A stretch of 64,000 nucleotides of DNA from Callaeas wilsoni (lineage: Eukaryota > Chordata > Aves > Passeriformes > Callaeidae), in NCBI GenBank assembly GCA_013398955.1, contig VWPU01011666.1:8898-72897 (forward strand). Reading direction: 5' to 3'. A model generated the notes under the pieces. It was given only the letters and a program-made list of their open reading frames with translations. It was not told the DNA's origin and did no database searches. Shown piece by piece: positions 25,535 through 42,937 of the stretch; position 1 is the stretch's first letter, and every line of letters begins with the position of its first letter. The position numbers and the translations under genes are program-made.

Positions 25535-27855
25535 GATGAAGGAATTTCTTGTTCACATAAAACAGATGATTTGTTTGGTGGCTCTCACTGCTCTCCTGAT
25601 CTTATTCCACCATGTCCATCCCTGACAGAGATGCACCTCTTGGAGTCGTGGAAACTGGGAAAATCAAGGACTGATCAAGGGGACTCAAGGAGATTCAGTT
25701 TGGTTTTGCTGTTTTAACACCTTAATTGCACCTGTGTTCTATGTGGGCTCAGGGGTGAAACTGAACCTTGCAATTTCAGTCAATTTAATCCGAGCCTGAG
25801 CATGCTTGCAACTCAATCACTGGAAGGAAGCCTCTGCTGTCTGTAGTGGATTCAGGGCAGAAAACTTACAGGTGGCTCATAGCACTCTCACTAAATCACA
25901 GAGGTCTTTTGCCCAGACCTACCTCTAATCCTACAGCCTTTGGGGAACACTCAATTGTTAAGAAAGTGCCTAAGCAAGCACATTAGAAACATCACAAGGC
26001 TACACGGCTGCTAAGTGATCACAGAATCCAGACAAACAGTAAAATAAATTATTTAATTTATGGGTCCCCATCTGTTCACAAATATCTCCAGCACATTTTT
26101 ACAGGAACAGATGCATGTACTTCAGAATGCACAACACTGGGGGGGTCAAACCTGAAAGTTTTCTCCCATCCTAATACAGTTATTTAGAAATTAATTCACA
26201 TCATATGCTTAGATAACCACTAGATGAATTGTAATTTATTTATAAGAAAATTATCTTTTCCTATTGGTTATATATAAATGAGCAATTTTTCTCAAGTATA
26301 AAAAACCATTAGAGGTCATCTGATTATATAAATGAGTGCTCACTTTTCTCTTCGTAATGAAACTGCATGCAATTGTGATTACAAGTGTGAAAATGTACAT
26401 TTTTTTTGTCTGTCTAGATCTCCTTGGCTGCAAAAGATTTCTTAGAAATTATATGACATTAGACACACATGAAATGCACAGCAAACATTACACTGTCATA
26501 AGCTGGCATGCCATAAATAGAATTATTTTCCTCAACTTACCAAGCAATTTTAACATTCCTGTTTGTCCTGTATACTTGTAAGAGTTTAGAGAGCAGAACA
26601 CAGACAAAAAAGAAAAAAGATAAGTGTCAGAAGAAATTAGACAAAGTCCTTTTACTGAAAGCTACAGAGCTGATTTTTGAAAATGGCAGTAGTATTATAT
26701 TGTCTTTAATCAGCCTAGAAATTTAGTGATAAAAGGTGGGACATTACAACTGTAAGCACTTGTAAGGTTCTGTCATTTGATTGTTTTGAAGAAAGGTGTC
26801 TGTACTCAAATTCTGAGAGACACACTAAACTCAGTACTTGTCCACCTTTTAGCAGCTATGTCATTTCTACCACCAGATGCAATTTGCAACCATTCCTTAG
26901 CAGAGGCCAAGAAAGAGTGGAAAAGCATGGATGATGCAGAAAAACAACACAAGTACACCAAAAAAGTACATGGAAGGTGAGAGTTTCTGCTTGAACTAAA
27001 ATATGCCCAATGCCAGCCCACATTGCTGTCTCATTTTAAAGCCCATTAAATTTATTCATGTCAGCCAAATTTTGAGGAGAAAAAACATAAGTACTTAAGA
27101 TATCTATAATCAATAAAATACACCTTAAAAAAATAAGCCTCGCTCTTGGTTGCCAAAATTTGGGCAATACATTTCCAATAAAAGTACATTTGTAAAAATG
27201 CCACATTGTAAATTCACAGTATTTTTTGAAATTCATTACAACGAAAGCAAATATAAATAAGCTATTAATCATAAGGTGACTATCAATGTCCTGTCTTCTT
27301 TTTCCTCATATTGTACCATTTTGTACAGTGACATTTAATACAGATGGATCCACATTTATCTTAAGTACTTCTGCTTTCAAAACTTGATTCACAGCCTACT
27401 CCGCCGAGCAGATGGCCATGAGCACACGATGGTCTCATGTAGCAGACTATGTTTGGTGCAGCCAAGGCACACCAACCCTTTTTGGTTCAGGTACAAGCAC
27501 AACAGTAACACTTCCTGGGTAAATTTCACCTGGAAAAGCTGACAGCTAATCCCTGTAATTTCAATCAATTGCAGAATTGGGGAATGTATGCACCAGCCTA
27601 AGCATCATTAGCTCTTCCAGCAGGCAGAAATGAGAAATGATTTCATTTGTCTGCAGTGGAGCATGCTCATTAAAGCAATGGTTAAATCTCACCCAGACAA
27701 GCCAGCAACCAGAGGCAAAAAGCAAAGTATTCTTGCTTTAGAATGACAAAAGCTTGTTCTGTCCTTCTCTACTACAGATACTAAAAAGGACCTGTGTGCA
27801 AATCTAATCATAGAACTCATCCCAGTTACTGCCATTTTATAATGGAGCTTCTTAC

Positions 27856-27997
27856 CAGAATTTTCAAACGGTTCAAAACTGAAATCAGGTTTCCTGTCCT
27901 CCGTCACGTGGTCATAAGTGATGTGTGGTATAGCCAACATCCGGTCTGGAGAAGAAGGCCCATTGTCCTTGTCCAACTTAAATTTCTTCTTTTTAAC
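27856..27997 (-). CDS. KCNQ1: KCNQ1 exon 10 (helix A-B linker)
   Basis: This 142-bp exon has a GTGTTTCTTAG acceptor and a GTAAGA donor and leaves one base (G) of the next codon. It encodes VKKKKFKLDKDNG, then a variable part containing RMLAIPHITYD, and ends FEPFENS. It aligns to human codons 418-464 with no length change, although the second half differs at most positions. The conserved basic run KKKKFKLDKDNG and the PHIT motif identify it. The segment lies in the long cytoplasmic linker between the two calmodulin-binding helices, the least constrained part of the C-terminus. Confidence 0.96.
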
Positions 27998-29038
27998 CTA
28001 AGAAACACCACATAAATTAAATTACTCAAACCAAGTCACACCAAGTTGTCCCTTCAGTGATGTCTTCAATAATAACGCAGTCCTCAATGAGCTATAACTA
28101 ATTAAAAGAGTGCCTGACCAATTACATTTTCATGATCCTACAGTATGTTTCTCATTATGTTGCCCCCCACATCCTGCCAAAAATGGCTAATCACTAGATT
28201 TCTACACATTGTCATTTCCAAATCCCTTGCCTGCAGTAAAAAAAAAAAAATCTGCTAGTTACGCAGCAGCTTATATAAATCAAACTATTCTAGAATATCT
28301 TTACCATTTTATGGATGCAATAAATCCCACCTTCAGCACAAAGCCAGTAGATATATTGCTGCTGAACTCAGATGAACCTTGGAGATACAAGGGAAGGTTT
28401 TTGCAAAACAACCTCTCCCTCTAGCTTGAGACTGCTGTGCTGTACTCTTACAATACAGAGGATGGGGTACTACACAATCTAAAGATGCTGACAAAGGGTT
28501 TTTGTTGCTGTATTTTAAACAAAAATATTCTGAACTTATGGAATCTGTTGATTTGACAATATTACTGTATGTAGGTACAAGACGTCTTTACCATGAAAGC
28601 TTAGAAAATCCCGAAATCAATAGCTGAGAGAAGTAGCAGTTTTGTTGGTTTTCATTTCTTTGGTTTTCTTTTTTTTTCTAAACCAATTAAAAGTTACTAT
28701 TTTGGAAATGGTGATTCTCTGTTTTTTTTCACCTTTCCTTATAGTCTTCCAAACAACAACTGTAAGTAACTGACTGATGTGCCTGGGTTAGGTCATTACT
28801 ACTCTTTTCCAAACCCTTAGATCCATTAAAAAAGTCAAGCTTGGGGAAATTAAGCAAATCAACTTATAGTTTATAATGTTTGTATACTGAAACTGTCAAA
28901 ACTGAAATGTAAATAAAAATTTGAAACCGAGTAGTAATCTGTGAAACAAACACAACAAATAATATCTAGACAATAAAAAAACTCAATCTAATTCAAAATT
29001 TTTAAATTACTATAATGGGAAACATTAGTTATTGATAC
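27998..29038 (-). other. KCNQ1: KCNQ1 intron 9 (1041 bp)
   Basis: Short intron between exons 9 and 10 with a GTATCA donor and a TTTCTTAG acceptor. It is AT-rich single-copy-looking sequence with an A run near 28239-28250. No repeat or extra exon was recognised. Confidence 0.9.
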
Positions 29039-29161
29039 CATCACTGATTTCTTTGGTTTTGGACTAGGTGACAGCAAATGATAATTCCTGGCAGGTTTTC
29101 GAATGTATATTTTCCATGTAGAAGAGTCTGGGTTTTCTGCAGCGTAGCATCTCCATGCAGT
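29039..29161 (-). CDS. KCNQ1: KCNQ1 exon 9 (helix A, start of A-B linker)
   Basis: The exon is 123 bp and phase 0, with a TTTGTTCCAG acceptor and a GTATCA donor. The peptide [20 protein letters not shown] then [21 protein letters not shown] aligns to human codons 377-417 without gaps. The helix A part (to K398) is identical to human, including W379, R380 and the calmodulin-contacting face. After K398 it changes sharply: human A399-P400 reads PA, and S402, H403, T404 and V417 are substituted. The SPSPKPKKS stretch is retained. Confidence 0.97.
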
Positions 29162-31397
29162 CTGGAACAAATGTTTCAAGCAACAGAATAATTAATCAAT
29201 CAGATTAGTAGCTCACTATACAACACAGTAATTTCCAAGAAGCATGTTAGTCATTCTTCATTTAATCGTATTCTTGAATTTGCCTTCTGGAAACAAACTC
29301 AGCATGGTTTAGAACCCTTATTTAGTAAATAGAAACCACATACTTAGAACTGGGAAACCACACAGAAAGATCAGTCTTTTCAAGTGCAACTTTTATTCTC
29401 AGTAGCAACAAACAAATAAGGAAAGAGAACTCTAGACTGGACTCAAAAAAAGGTTACAATTTCATGTTCTGCCCTAATTTCCCTACCTTACTTTAAGCAT
29501 TTTGCCTATTACATCCTGTGTTATAGGCTCCTACTCAGAAAAAGACAAAAATTGTTCTTTCATGCCTCACAAAAATACTGCCAGGAAAAGAAAAAGGAAT
29601 TGTGATGTGGTCGGTAGGACTATACTCATATGAAGAAATGAAACTGAGGGCACAACAAAATAGTACCAGTGGTTAAGCAGGAGCCAAACCCCAAACCCAA
29701 TCCTCCCTCTTGCCAACACCAATGATTAAAGCCCCATGTTCTAAGACAAAAGGGAGGAAAAGCAGGGCTAGGAAACAAGACCAACAAGAAGCAAAACACT
29801 ACTGCATTCTCTCTTAACTGTGTAAATATATCAGAATCAATTAATAATGAGTCTCCAAATTAAAAAGGCAGATCCTCGCTTACTACATAAAGAAAGGACA
29901 CACATACACAAACAGGATCTAAAGCAGGGAAGGCCAGAAAACCCTAGAATGAAAGAAACAAAGCAAGGCAGAATGAGAGAGGAAAACAGACAGCAGCTGG
30001 AAAGTAAAGGATCGGACAATCACCATATAAATTCCTCCATGATTAACAGAATAGTGGAAGAAACAAATGACCTTTAGAAGAAACTAAGAAGGAATACAAG
30101 GAAAGAAAAATCACTCATCTGGGCTGTTCTCTTGTCTTGTACCTATTTTGCAAATATCTTGGTTTAAGAACAATCTTTTTATAAATCATTTGTGGAGCAC
30201 TTATTAAATTGGGCTTTCAGAAGTGTGAGGCTATTAGTAAATCATAATCACAACTATTAAGAACAGGTACTCATTGTCTATCCTCTACTCCTCCTTAACA
30301 TTTCTGATGGAGCCAAGCACAACATTCCGGACATGCAGTCTCAGGCTCCCCAGTAATTTGGTGTTCATTTCCCAAAAGAATCAGTGGGAACACTAAAAAA
30401 ATCTGTTCTTTAGAAACCCGTACCATACGAGTCTCAAGATTTTTAGCTAATCTCTGGCTATAACCAGGGTCTTTTTCACATTAACTCTGGGACTGTTTCG
30501 TTTCAAGCACAAACTTTACAGTTAGCTACTGTTTCCATAAAGATCCCGACCGGCAAATCCACATTCACTCACGAAGCTAGAGGAATAAGTCAGATGAGAA
30601 TGAAAAAATGATACGGTGTACATCAAGTTTCCTTTTAAATCTGATCTCTATGCTTCTGAAGCTAGGTGCAGATACTCAGTAGAGGGAGGAAAAGCTGGAA
30701 AAACCTAGAATGAAACAATACTTCTCCAGGGTGCAGTGCTGGCTCCAATGAAGTAAAGGATAAAATATCTCCTTGACCATACCAATACTGAACTGCAATT
30801 GCATTTATAACGGAGGGATCGATATTTTGCTGCCTGTCAGCTATCCTACATGAAAAAGCTAATTTCACAGAGACCCAGTGGTTCCCAGCCATCTATTCTA
30901 TACCTGAAAAGCCCAAACAAGATTTTCCTATTTAAGATTCTGACTTATTTCTCCTAAATTTGAGATTTTTAAGAATTTAGTTGTCCCAACTGAAGCAGAT
31001 TTGACATTTGTCTTTACAAAGCAACAATGTAGTTTTTAAAAGCACAATTTTACATGAAGCCTTCTCTCTGTTTTCATCATTACTACAAGCATAACATTTC
31101 ATAACATTTTCCCCAGGTAAATTGTTTAATAATTACAGGATAACACTCAGTTTGGATTTTAACCAGCTGAATTAAACAGTTTACACTAATTTGGGAGTGT
31201 ACTTTTCTGCTCATTAGTTTACATTAAAGATTGGATTTCCAAACCCTGCATCTGTAACTACTGTACAGTTTTTAATGGGAATCAGGGAGGGAAAAACTGC
31301 CAACAGCTTGGGAAAAAAAAAAGAAAAACAACCAGAAAAACCAAACCTGCTATAAATGGAAAGAAATGACAGTATGTAATATGCAAGAATTCAGTAC
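29162..31397 (-). other. KCNQ1: KCNQ1 intron 8 (2236 bp)
   Basis: Intron between exons 8 and 9. A purine-rich tract at about 29870-30110 gives a lysine- and glutamate-rich open frame on the plus strand, which I read as compositional. Nothing else was recognised. Confidence 0.9.
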
Positions 31398-31493
31398 CTG
31401 TATGAGTGAGGCAGCAGCTGGAATCTGACGGTTGAAATGCTTCTGTCTTTGTTTCTGTTGTACCTTTAGGGCAAAGCCTGAACCAAGAATTCC
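31398..31493 (-). CDS. KCNQ1: KCNQ1 exon 8 (S6 end to calmodulin-binding helix A)
   Basis: This 96-bp phase-0 exon has a CTTTCCACAG acceptor and a GTACTG donor. It encodes [20 protein letters not shown] then [12 protein letters not shown], identical to human codons 345-376. It covers the cytoplasmic end of S6, the basic pre-helix A segment and the first half of helix A with the IQ-type calmodulin site that continues in exon 9. A T-rich tract lies a little upstream of the acceptor on the transcribed strand side (A-rich in the transcript), so the usable polypyrimidine run is short. Exons 7 and 8 are both frame-neutral. Confidence 0.98.
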
Positions 31494-34140
<2,647 letters not shown>

Positions 34141-37100
34141 TTACAGCAAGTATTAACATGGCATTTTGGGGTTGTTGCTCTCTCTTCCTTTTTTATTTAT
34201 TTTAAAGAAGCATTAGCTGCATTCCCAACTCTCCCACTGTCAGCCTGTGGGACACTAATGAAAGTTAACTTTCCCTTCCAGGTCTGCTTTCCCACCTAAT
34301 ACTGGATGGAAAAACATACAGAAATCTGAATTACAACAAAACACATGTTTAAAACCTTGCAAAGTAAAACTATTAATTTAGGTCTTCATGGCTGAGGTGA
34401 CTGTACAGCATATGAAGTTTCCGGGATAGGGGTTGCCTGCCCATGTCACACACTTTCCTTAGGGAAAGGCTGCCAAGAGCTCTGAACTGGTGACTTAGTT
34501 TATGGGCAGGAGATGTTTGCTGAGAAGGTTACAGGGCTGTTGCACGGAAAGAGCACACACATACTGTAACCAGGCACTGTGACTGGGGTCAGGCATGAGG
34601 AGTTCTAGAGATAACATTGGTATAAATAGCAAGAGAAGCTGAAAATTTTCCATGTGGTAAAGACCCTGGAAACAGTCTAATGAATCACCAATTCATATAA
34701 AACACTGAGAGCAGGAACAGATAATTTAAAGCACACATGCAGGAAACATCTGTTGAGTTTGCCTTTCAGAACACTGAAGTAAAGATTACCACCACAGTGA
34801 TGTAGCATAACAAGGCTTAATAAGTCATTATTTGTATGAGCCCACGGAAAGAACGTATTTGTTTGAAGCAGAAGGATACATTTGGCATCTGAGAGCAATT
34901 TAAATTCACCTATGTCACCAGCTATTTCTGAATTTGTAAATTAGAGAGATTTTTATCTGTGACTTTGAGGAAGGCTAACCAAATCAGAGCATGGGAAACC
35001 GCATGGAGCTCTCGAGCAGCTGAGGCACGGCTCAGCTGTTGGCTGGTCAGGCTTTCTTCTGACGCTGCGGTCTTCAGCTGCAAGGGACACAGATGTGGGT
35101 CCCACAGTCACGCACATGGGCCATCCCACCTTGTCCCGACCTGGCCAGCCTCTCAGCAAAGGCACTGTGTGCCAGCCAGACACGCAACAAAAGGGGCAGC
35201 TTGAGGTGGTGATGCTCATTGCGAGTTTCTTGCCAGTTGCTGATACTCACAACATCCAAGTACCTGTTTTTAGTTTTTAACATAAGTTTTTAAAATGTGG
35301 CCTTTTTCCAAAACTGTTTCATACCCCACAGAAGCATTGCAAGGGTTAGCTAACTACCCAAGTACCTTTGTCTGTATTCCTAGAATTGTTATTAAAATTC
35401 CACCTTAATTCAGGACCTGATGAGGGACGGAAGGGTGATGTTATCTCCTTACCTGCATAGAAGGGTGGCTTGAAAACAAAAATCCTAAAGCCTAATTACA
35501 ATTTCACATTCAAAAATATGGAATGAAAAAGGAAGTATAATTATGGGAAAAGTTATGGCCTCCAATACCTTCTTACAGAAAGGAAATTGAGAGAAAGTAA
35601 TGATTTATGCTTCTGTTTTTGAAAAAAATTATAAATCCTTGTAAGTGAAAAATATTACCAACTATTTTGTGTTACAATCTTAAAATTATGTTGAAACACA
35701 CACATTAACTAGAAATATAAAAAGAAATAGGTGCTTCTCAGCTGACTGAAGTATAACTGAAGAAGAATTCATATACATTTAGTATTTGTCTCCTCTTTCC
35801 CACCACATCCCTGCCTATTCTCTCTGAACTGGTTTATATGAATCATCAGTAACACAAAAAAAGTATTTCCTGTGATGTTTGTTAAGGAGATTTTCTTTTT
35901 TTAAAAAAAAAAAAAGTTTTGGAAATTAGGTTGCAAATCAAAGTGTGCATTTAAGGTAACAGTTTCCTCTGCCCTCATAGCTCTAAACCATCTACAAATG
36001 CATTGTATTCTGAAATTACATTTTCTTTTTTCCCCAAAATATATGCTGTTGAAACCTTACATGCCAAGTTTCTGCCCCTAAATCATTCATTACAGCTGGA
36101 TTAAAACTCCCTAAAGATCACAATACTAATTTTACAGTTGTAGAAGAGGATATTATAATGGAAATACTGACTCAACTTCTACTCTAGCATAGTAAACATG
36201 TTGGCATAATGAAATTAAATTGATACAAGAGCTCACACATTAAATTTCATTGAAAAGCAGCCTGTAAAACAATTGCTATAATTAGGAACAAAATCATATT
36301 CATCCATTGACTATTTCAGAACTTTGATCTGATGAACACCACCGTAGACTTTGGTATTAAGACTAATGTTGTTCCTATTAAATACATACCAAAAGTCTGA
36401 AGAGGGAAATATGAAGCAAAAACCTACCCAGAAAGAAGAAATACTAATGTTCATCAGCACTGATATGGGAAAGGATTTTATTTTAGGTTATATCAGGCTA
36501 AAATGTGCGCAGGAAACTAAGCAGGTAAGTAAGGATATTCTGTCTATGAAATCCTTGCTGTGTATCTTGGAAAATTTGGGTAGTTAAACAGCTGGAAAAT
36601 ACGAGAATCCCTAGATGTAAGAATATCTATATCTGTACTTTGCAAGTAACAATTTTAAAAGGTTTCTTCACATCTACCCCACAAGACTTCATTGAATGAA
36701 AACAAAATGTAGTTGGAACCACTCACAGAGTTCAAGCTCAGAGATGAGAGGGCAGCTGCAAGACAGAGATGCCTTGCAAAAAGTGTTTAAAAATATCTTC
36801 ATCTTTCAACCTCTGCTCCAACAATTCCTAAACTAAACAACTCATCCACAAAAAAATCCAAACACGTAATCCCCAAAATCAGAATTTAAAAAAAAAAAAC
36901 AAAAGGGTGTAACAGGTCTATAATTGGTATACTTGACTTGAAAACCACATAGAAACTAAAAACGATGCGTCCCCTTCCGTCAAACATTGAGGTCAGTGAA
37001 CAGTTCTCAACGAAAGCTTTTTTAAATGAGAAGGGCAAAATAAGCATTCCGAATAACACAAGATCAGCAAGATCACTTTTCATGAAGCTATTTTTTAAAA

Positions 37101-38758
37101 TTTATGTGCAACTACTTTATAAATTAAGTTACTTTTAATTTAGCGAAAGTTTTATGCCTGTGCAGTTTTGAGTGGAATTTCCTGTAACTTTTTAGCAAAG
37201 TTTTCCCCCAACTTTGATTTTCAATTTACATTTAGCACATACTGATGGGCTTTGCTAAATAGGACATTGTTTCATGTATGATTAGGAGTAAGGAAACTAA
37301 ATGTTTTGTTGAATTTGGTCCTTACTGAGAAAGCCTGTCTTCTAAGCTGTAATAATTAAAGGAACAAGAAATCCTCGAGTAAAGCTGTTATTTGCAGAAA
37401 ACTGCTTGATTCAATTCAAAGCAAAAGGCACAGAGAAATATCCATGCATGGCTATATTCAATAATTGCTTTTGGAAATAGTGTTCATGATCAAAGAGACT
37501 GTTAGCACAGTTTTTCTGAGGCCTGTTTGTTCCAGTGTGAAGGTTGGAAATTGTGTATTCGTTGAGTGGATATCAAAAGAAGAGCTCCTCTCAGTTGCTC
37601 TGAGACAGGATTGAAATGAATGCTATAGGAGAGAGGGATGGGGAGGAAAAAAAAACCTAACAACAAAGCAAAAACCCATGAGCAAACACTAAAACCCACA
37701 AAATCCCCAGAGACAGTGAGCAGGTAACACTTTCTGAAGGTGGTCATCTCTAACAGATTCAATGAGAACATTTATCACTTTTTTTTTTAAGCATCTTTTT
37801 TAAAAAATATTATTTTTAATGAATTGTTGGTTTTATTGGTCCTGAATCTATGTTAGGTCCTTGAAACTGTCAGTCTGGACATGAAGGACAAAATAAGCAG
37901 ACTAATTTTGAATACTGGCACTGAAGAACTGAAAGATTTGTCACATTACGTTTATTTTACTTGCTAACACTAAACCTGTTTTTGAAAGACGTACAGATAT
38001 CCTGCCACTGGCAGAATTTATACAGCTTGCACTGCATTCGAAACCAGCAATAATACAGACAGCTCGTTATGCCGTAAGGTAACCTTAGGTTTCTTCAAGA
38101 AGCCCATAACTGACATGGCAAAGAGCTACAGCCCTGAGTTCTCAAGGAAATACAAATAAAGCCCAGGAGGCCAATTTACGTATGAAAATGGAAAAGCAAT
38201 ATAGACTTATAAATAACAACAATAACAATGAAGAACATTTAATTACAAGTTATGCACCCTAGGGGTGCCTATAGTCAGCAAAGCACAGCAATACGAAAGT
38301 ATTGAACTCCAGATGCAGTTTAATTGTGGTAACACAGACCTTTTATACGGTTTACTTCAGCTATGTTACATATTCTGTTACCACTGCCCAAAGAACTTGT
38401 TTAGCACTGTACACATAGACTGAGATAACAAAAAAATGCAGTGCTGGAGAGTGAGAAAAGGAGTGTGAAAACACTGTCAAGGACTTTTTGAAGCATTCTC
38501 TACTATGTCAGGTAAGTGCACTTTCAGAGAGAGTGAGGTCACTTATTTATGATGGTGTCTGAGACAGGAGCTGTGAATTATCTTCTTCTGCAGGTTCAGC
38601 TCAAAACAGGTTTTCATTGACCAGAATTTGTGGTGTTTAAGTGATTCAGAAAACTCTGGCTAAACATACCCGAAACTTTTGAGATCAAATACTTTGAGTA
38701 GGTTTTTGTATGAATTTGAGACCTTTACTGGGAAGAATCCTTCAGACCTCCAAGTTAT

Positions 38759-38930
38759 TCATAGAATCACAGAATGGTTTGGGTTGGGAGGACCCTTAAA
38801 GACCACCTAGTTCCAATCCCCTCCTGTGGGCAGAGACACCTTCCACTAGATCAGGTTGCTCAGAGCCCCATCCAGCCTGGCCTTGTACACTGCCAGGGAT
38901 GGGGCACCCATGACTTCCTTGGGCCAACTT
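38759..38930 (-). mobile_element. CR1 LINE 3' terminal fragment
   Basis: The plus strand shows CATAGAATCACAGAATGGTT, then TTGGGTTGGGAGGACCCTTAA and the GGGCAGAGACACCTTCCACT block, ending near CATGACTTCCTTGGG. This is the last part of a CR1 in minus orientation, strongly 5'-truncated and less diverged than the copy at 8068. Confidence 0.9.
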
Positions 38931-39836
38931 CTTCTCTGTCCTAACTTTACAGGGCTTTTTCCTAGCAGAAAGCATGAAGAATATCACGCTATCAAGATAT
39001 CAGAAATGGACGGGCCTGAATCCATCTCAGCTTTGTTCTGTTAAATCTTTTTAGCAGTTAGTGGAAGTGTGTTACAGCAGAACAAGGGCACCTAATTCTA
39101 CTTTTAATATTAAAGAAATTACGTGTTCATTGAATGCAGTCTCACACTTCATGTGGCATGCTGCAATACAACAGAAGCTATAACAGAGAAAAAATATTAT
39201 CATAATTAAATGTATTGATTAAATAAGTTTATTGTAATTAGGAAGACAAAATAACTGGCGTGCCTATTAACTGAACAATAATTCCCTGAAAGGAGAATAT
39301 TTCAATATCCTGACAGATCGTGTTGCTTCTATGGGAGGTTTTACTGTATTTTCAGTAAGCCAATCTGGTCTGTCACATACTCAATTTTTAATGGCAACGC
39401 CAATGACAGCCTGTGTTTTTAAATGCAGCTACATCTGCCACTGTTAATTACTGAGTCATCTGACCACTGTAGTGGAAAATAAAAATGCCATAATGACATG
39501 AAAGCATTGAAAAAAGCTACTTGACAGAAAGCCACTTTCTCATGCTACACAGTAAGTCTTCTGGTCCTAAGAAAGCCTGTATTTAACCACGGCAGACAGC
39601 AAGAAGAAAGAATTCTGCAGCAGATCATAGCAGCAAAACAATACAACAAAACAAAACCTGTTGTATTCAAAAAGGGCTACATATGCATCTCAGCACCAGT
39701 GGACCTGCAATGGATTTGCTCATCAATAGATCTTTCCTTCCTGAAACAGCAAGTGGTAGTTTGTAAAGAGAAGACTGTATAAGCACACTCATACAGGGGT
39801 TTATTAAAAATAATTCTTAATATATATTCTTAAATA

Positions 39837-39853
39837 CATATATATATATATAT
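39837..39853. repeat. TA dinucleotide microsatellite
   Basis: Run of alternating T and A, with further TA-rich sequence just before it (39820-39828). Confidence 0.85.
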
Positions 39854-41030
39854 TACTAGTGAAATGGAAGTGTTAGTCCTATCACTTCTATACAGAAGAC
39901 TTGTTAGTTAGCCTTATTTTTAACAAAGAAAAGAGAAACAATGCTTTTTGATTTAAAGCAGCAAAGAAAAAGCTCTAGAAGATCAGCAAGTATGAAAGTG
40001 CAAGTATGTTATCAGTGATGTCTATGTATTTCAAACATCTGTAGCACTTGCTGATGACAGTTTGTTTGATTAAGCTAATAGAAATAAAGGAAATAAAAAA
40101 GCCATTGCTTGAATGCTAATGATAAGGAAAAATAGCTTCCAGAAAGTACCTTTCTTTGAACTGCAATAGGAAACAGAAATGAGAACAATGACAGATGGGA
40201 AATCCTAGAACAAAATAGCCAACCTAGTATTTTTGTACCATGTGAGAGAGAAAGAGGCAATAGTTACCAGCAGAAGCAACAAAATTAAAATGTTAATGAA
40301 AATATAATCCTGGAATAGAGCTGCCACACTAGTAAAAGTGCATATAGTAAGCAAAAACAGAGAGACAACTGTCACTAGCAATACCAAGAAAGGAGAATTT
40401 TACTACCAGAACTAAAGATACACCTACACCAAAGTCGTGGTAGCACCTTAGAAAAAGCTGAGAAATCTCTAAACAAGAGGGTATGTTGACATAGCACAGA
40501 TAAATGCTGTGTGAAGACACTATGTGGCTCCCAAAGCAATGTAACCACCTCAGAAGAGTCCTGTGCCTGGATTTCCCATGTATCTTGGATGCTTCTTGCT
40601 CCAGAATTAGTCCGCTCTGAATAAACTGGGAATTACTGTCACAGATCAAATTGTGAAACATAGATAATGGTTTTAAGGAAAAAAAAACCCACAATCCAAC
40701 AAAAAGATGGACAAAGCCTAAACACCACCCCCTCAAAAAGCACTAGCCTTGATTTAGGAAGACTCTTACTATCCTAGATAGTTGAACACTACCATGAAAT
40801 ATGTAGCAAGAAGCAATCACTGTGCCAGTAGGAAAGACTGGATAAAGAAATAGAACATCTGCTTCTACATTTTTTTATACATAATTTGATCTATAAACAC
40901 CAAATAAAGACTGTAAAGACCAAATAAAACTACTGATCTCCTGTAGTATTTTTGTAGCATCATGGAATTACAAAATGAGAATGTGTATTGGAGCAGTAAG
41001 AAGCCGTTTCAAAGTGCTGTTCTTACTTCA

Positions 41031-41805
<775 letters not shown>

Positions 41806-41902
41806 CTGTCTGTGTATGAACACCACTGATCCCAGCAGCCTCCACGTACCGCCCTGACGGTCGACATGCAGCATCCGTAAAATCTGCAGGAAACGGATGC
41901 CC
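41806..41902 (-). CDS. KCNQ1: KCNQ1 exon 5 (S4 voltage sensor and S4-S5 linker)
   Basis: The exon is 97 bp with a GTGTTCCAG acceptor and a GTAAGT donor. It completes R228 and encodes [18 protein letters not shown] then [14 protein letters not shown], identical to human codons 229-260. The spaced S4 charges R228, R231, R237, H240 and R243 are all present, as is the KCNQ1-typical Q234. H258 and R259 of the S4-S5 linker, implicated in phosphoinositide coupling of the sensor to the pore, are also kept. It sits 574 bp from exon 6 and 928 bp from exon 4, the tightest part of the gene in this window. Confidence 0.98.

Positions 41903-42937
<1,035 letters not shown>

Larger units (their letters stand above)
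20630..27855 (-). other. KCNQ1: KCNQ1 intron 10 (complete, 7226 bp)
   Basis: This intron is bounded by the exon 10 donor (GTAAGA) and the exon 11 acceptor (TTTCACAG). It holds the second copy of the 304-bp repeat, a CR1 3'-end fragment at 23469-23588, an A-rich run near 24215, an LTR-like fragment near 25014 and two unrecognised open frames (24908-25534 minus, 26777-26980 plus). It is far shorter than my recollection of the human counterpart (tens of kb). No CpG island is visible. Confidence 0.9.

Noticed and set aside
34953..35283. Overlapping short frames on both strands in a GC-richer patch
   Set aside because: Frames on both strands at once indicate composition without stops, not coding. 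No motif was recognised and CpG content is modest.
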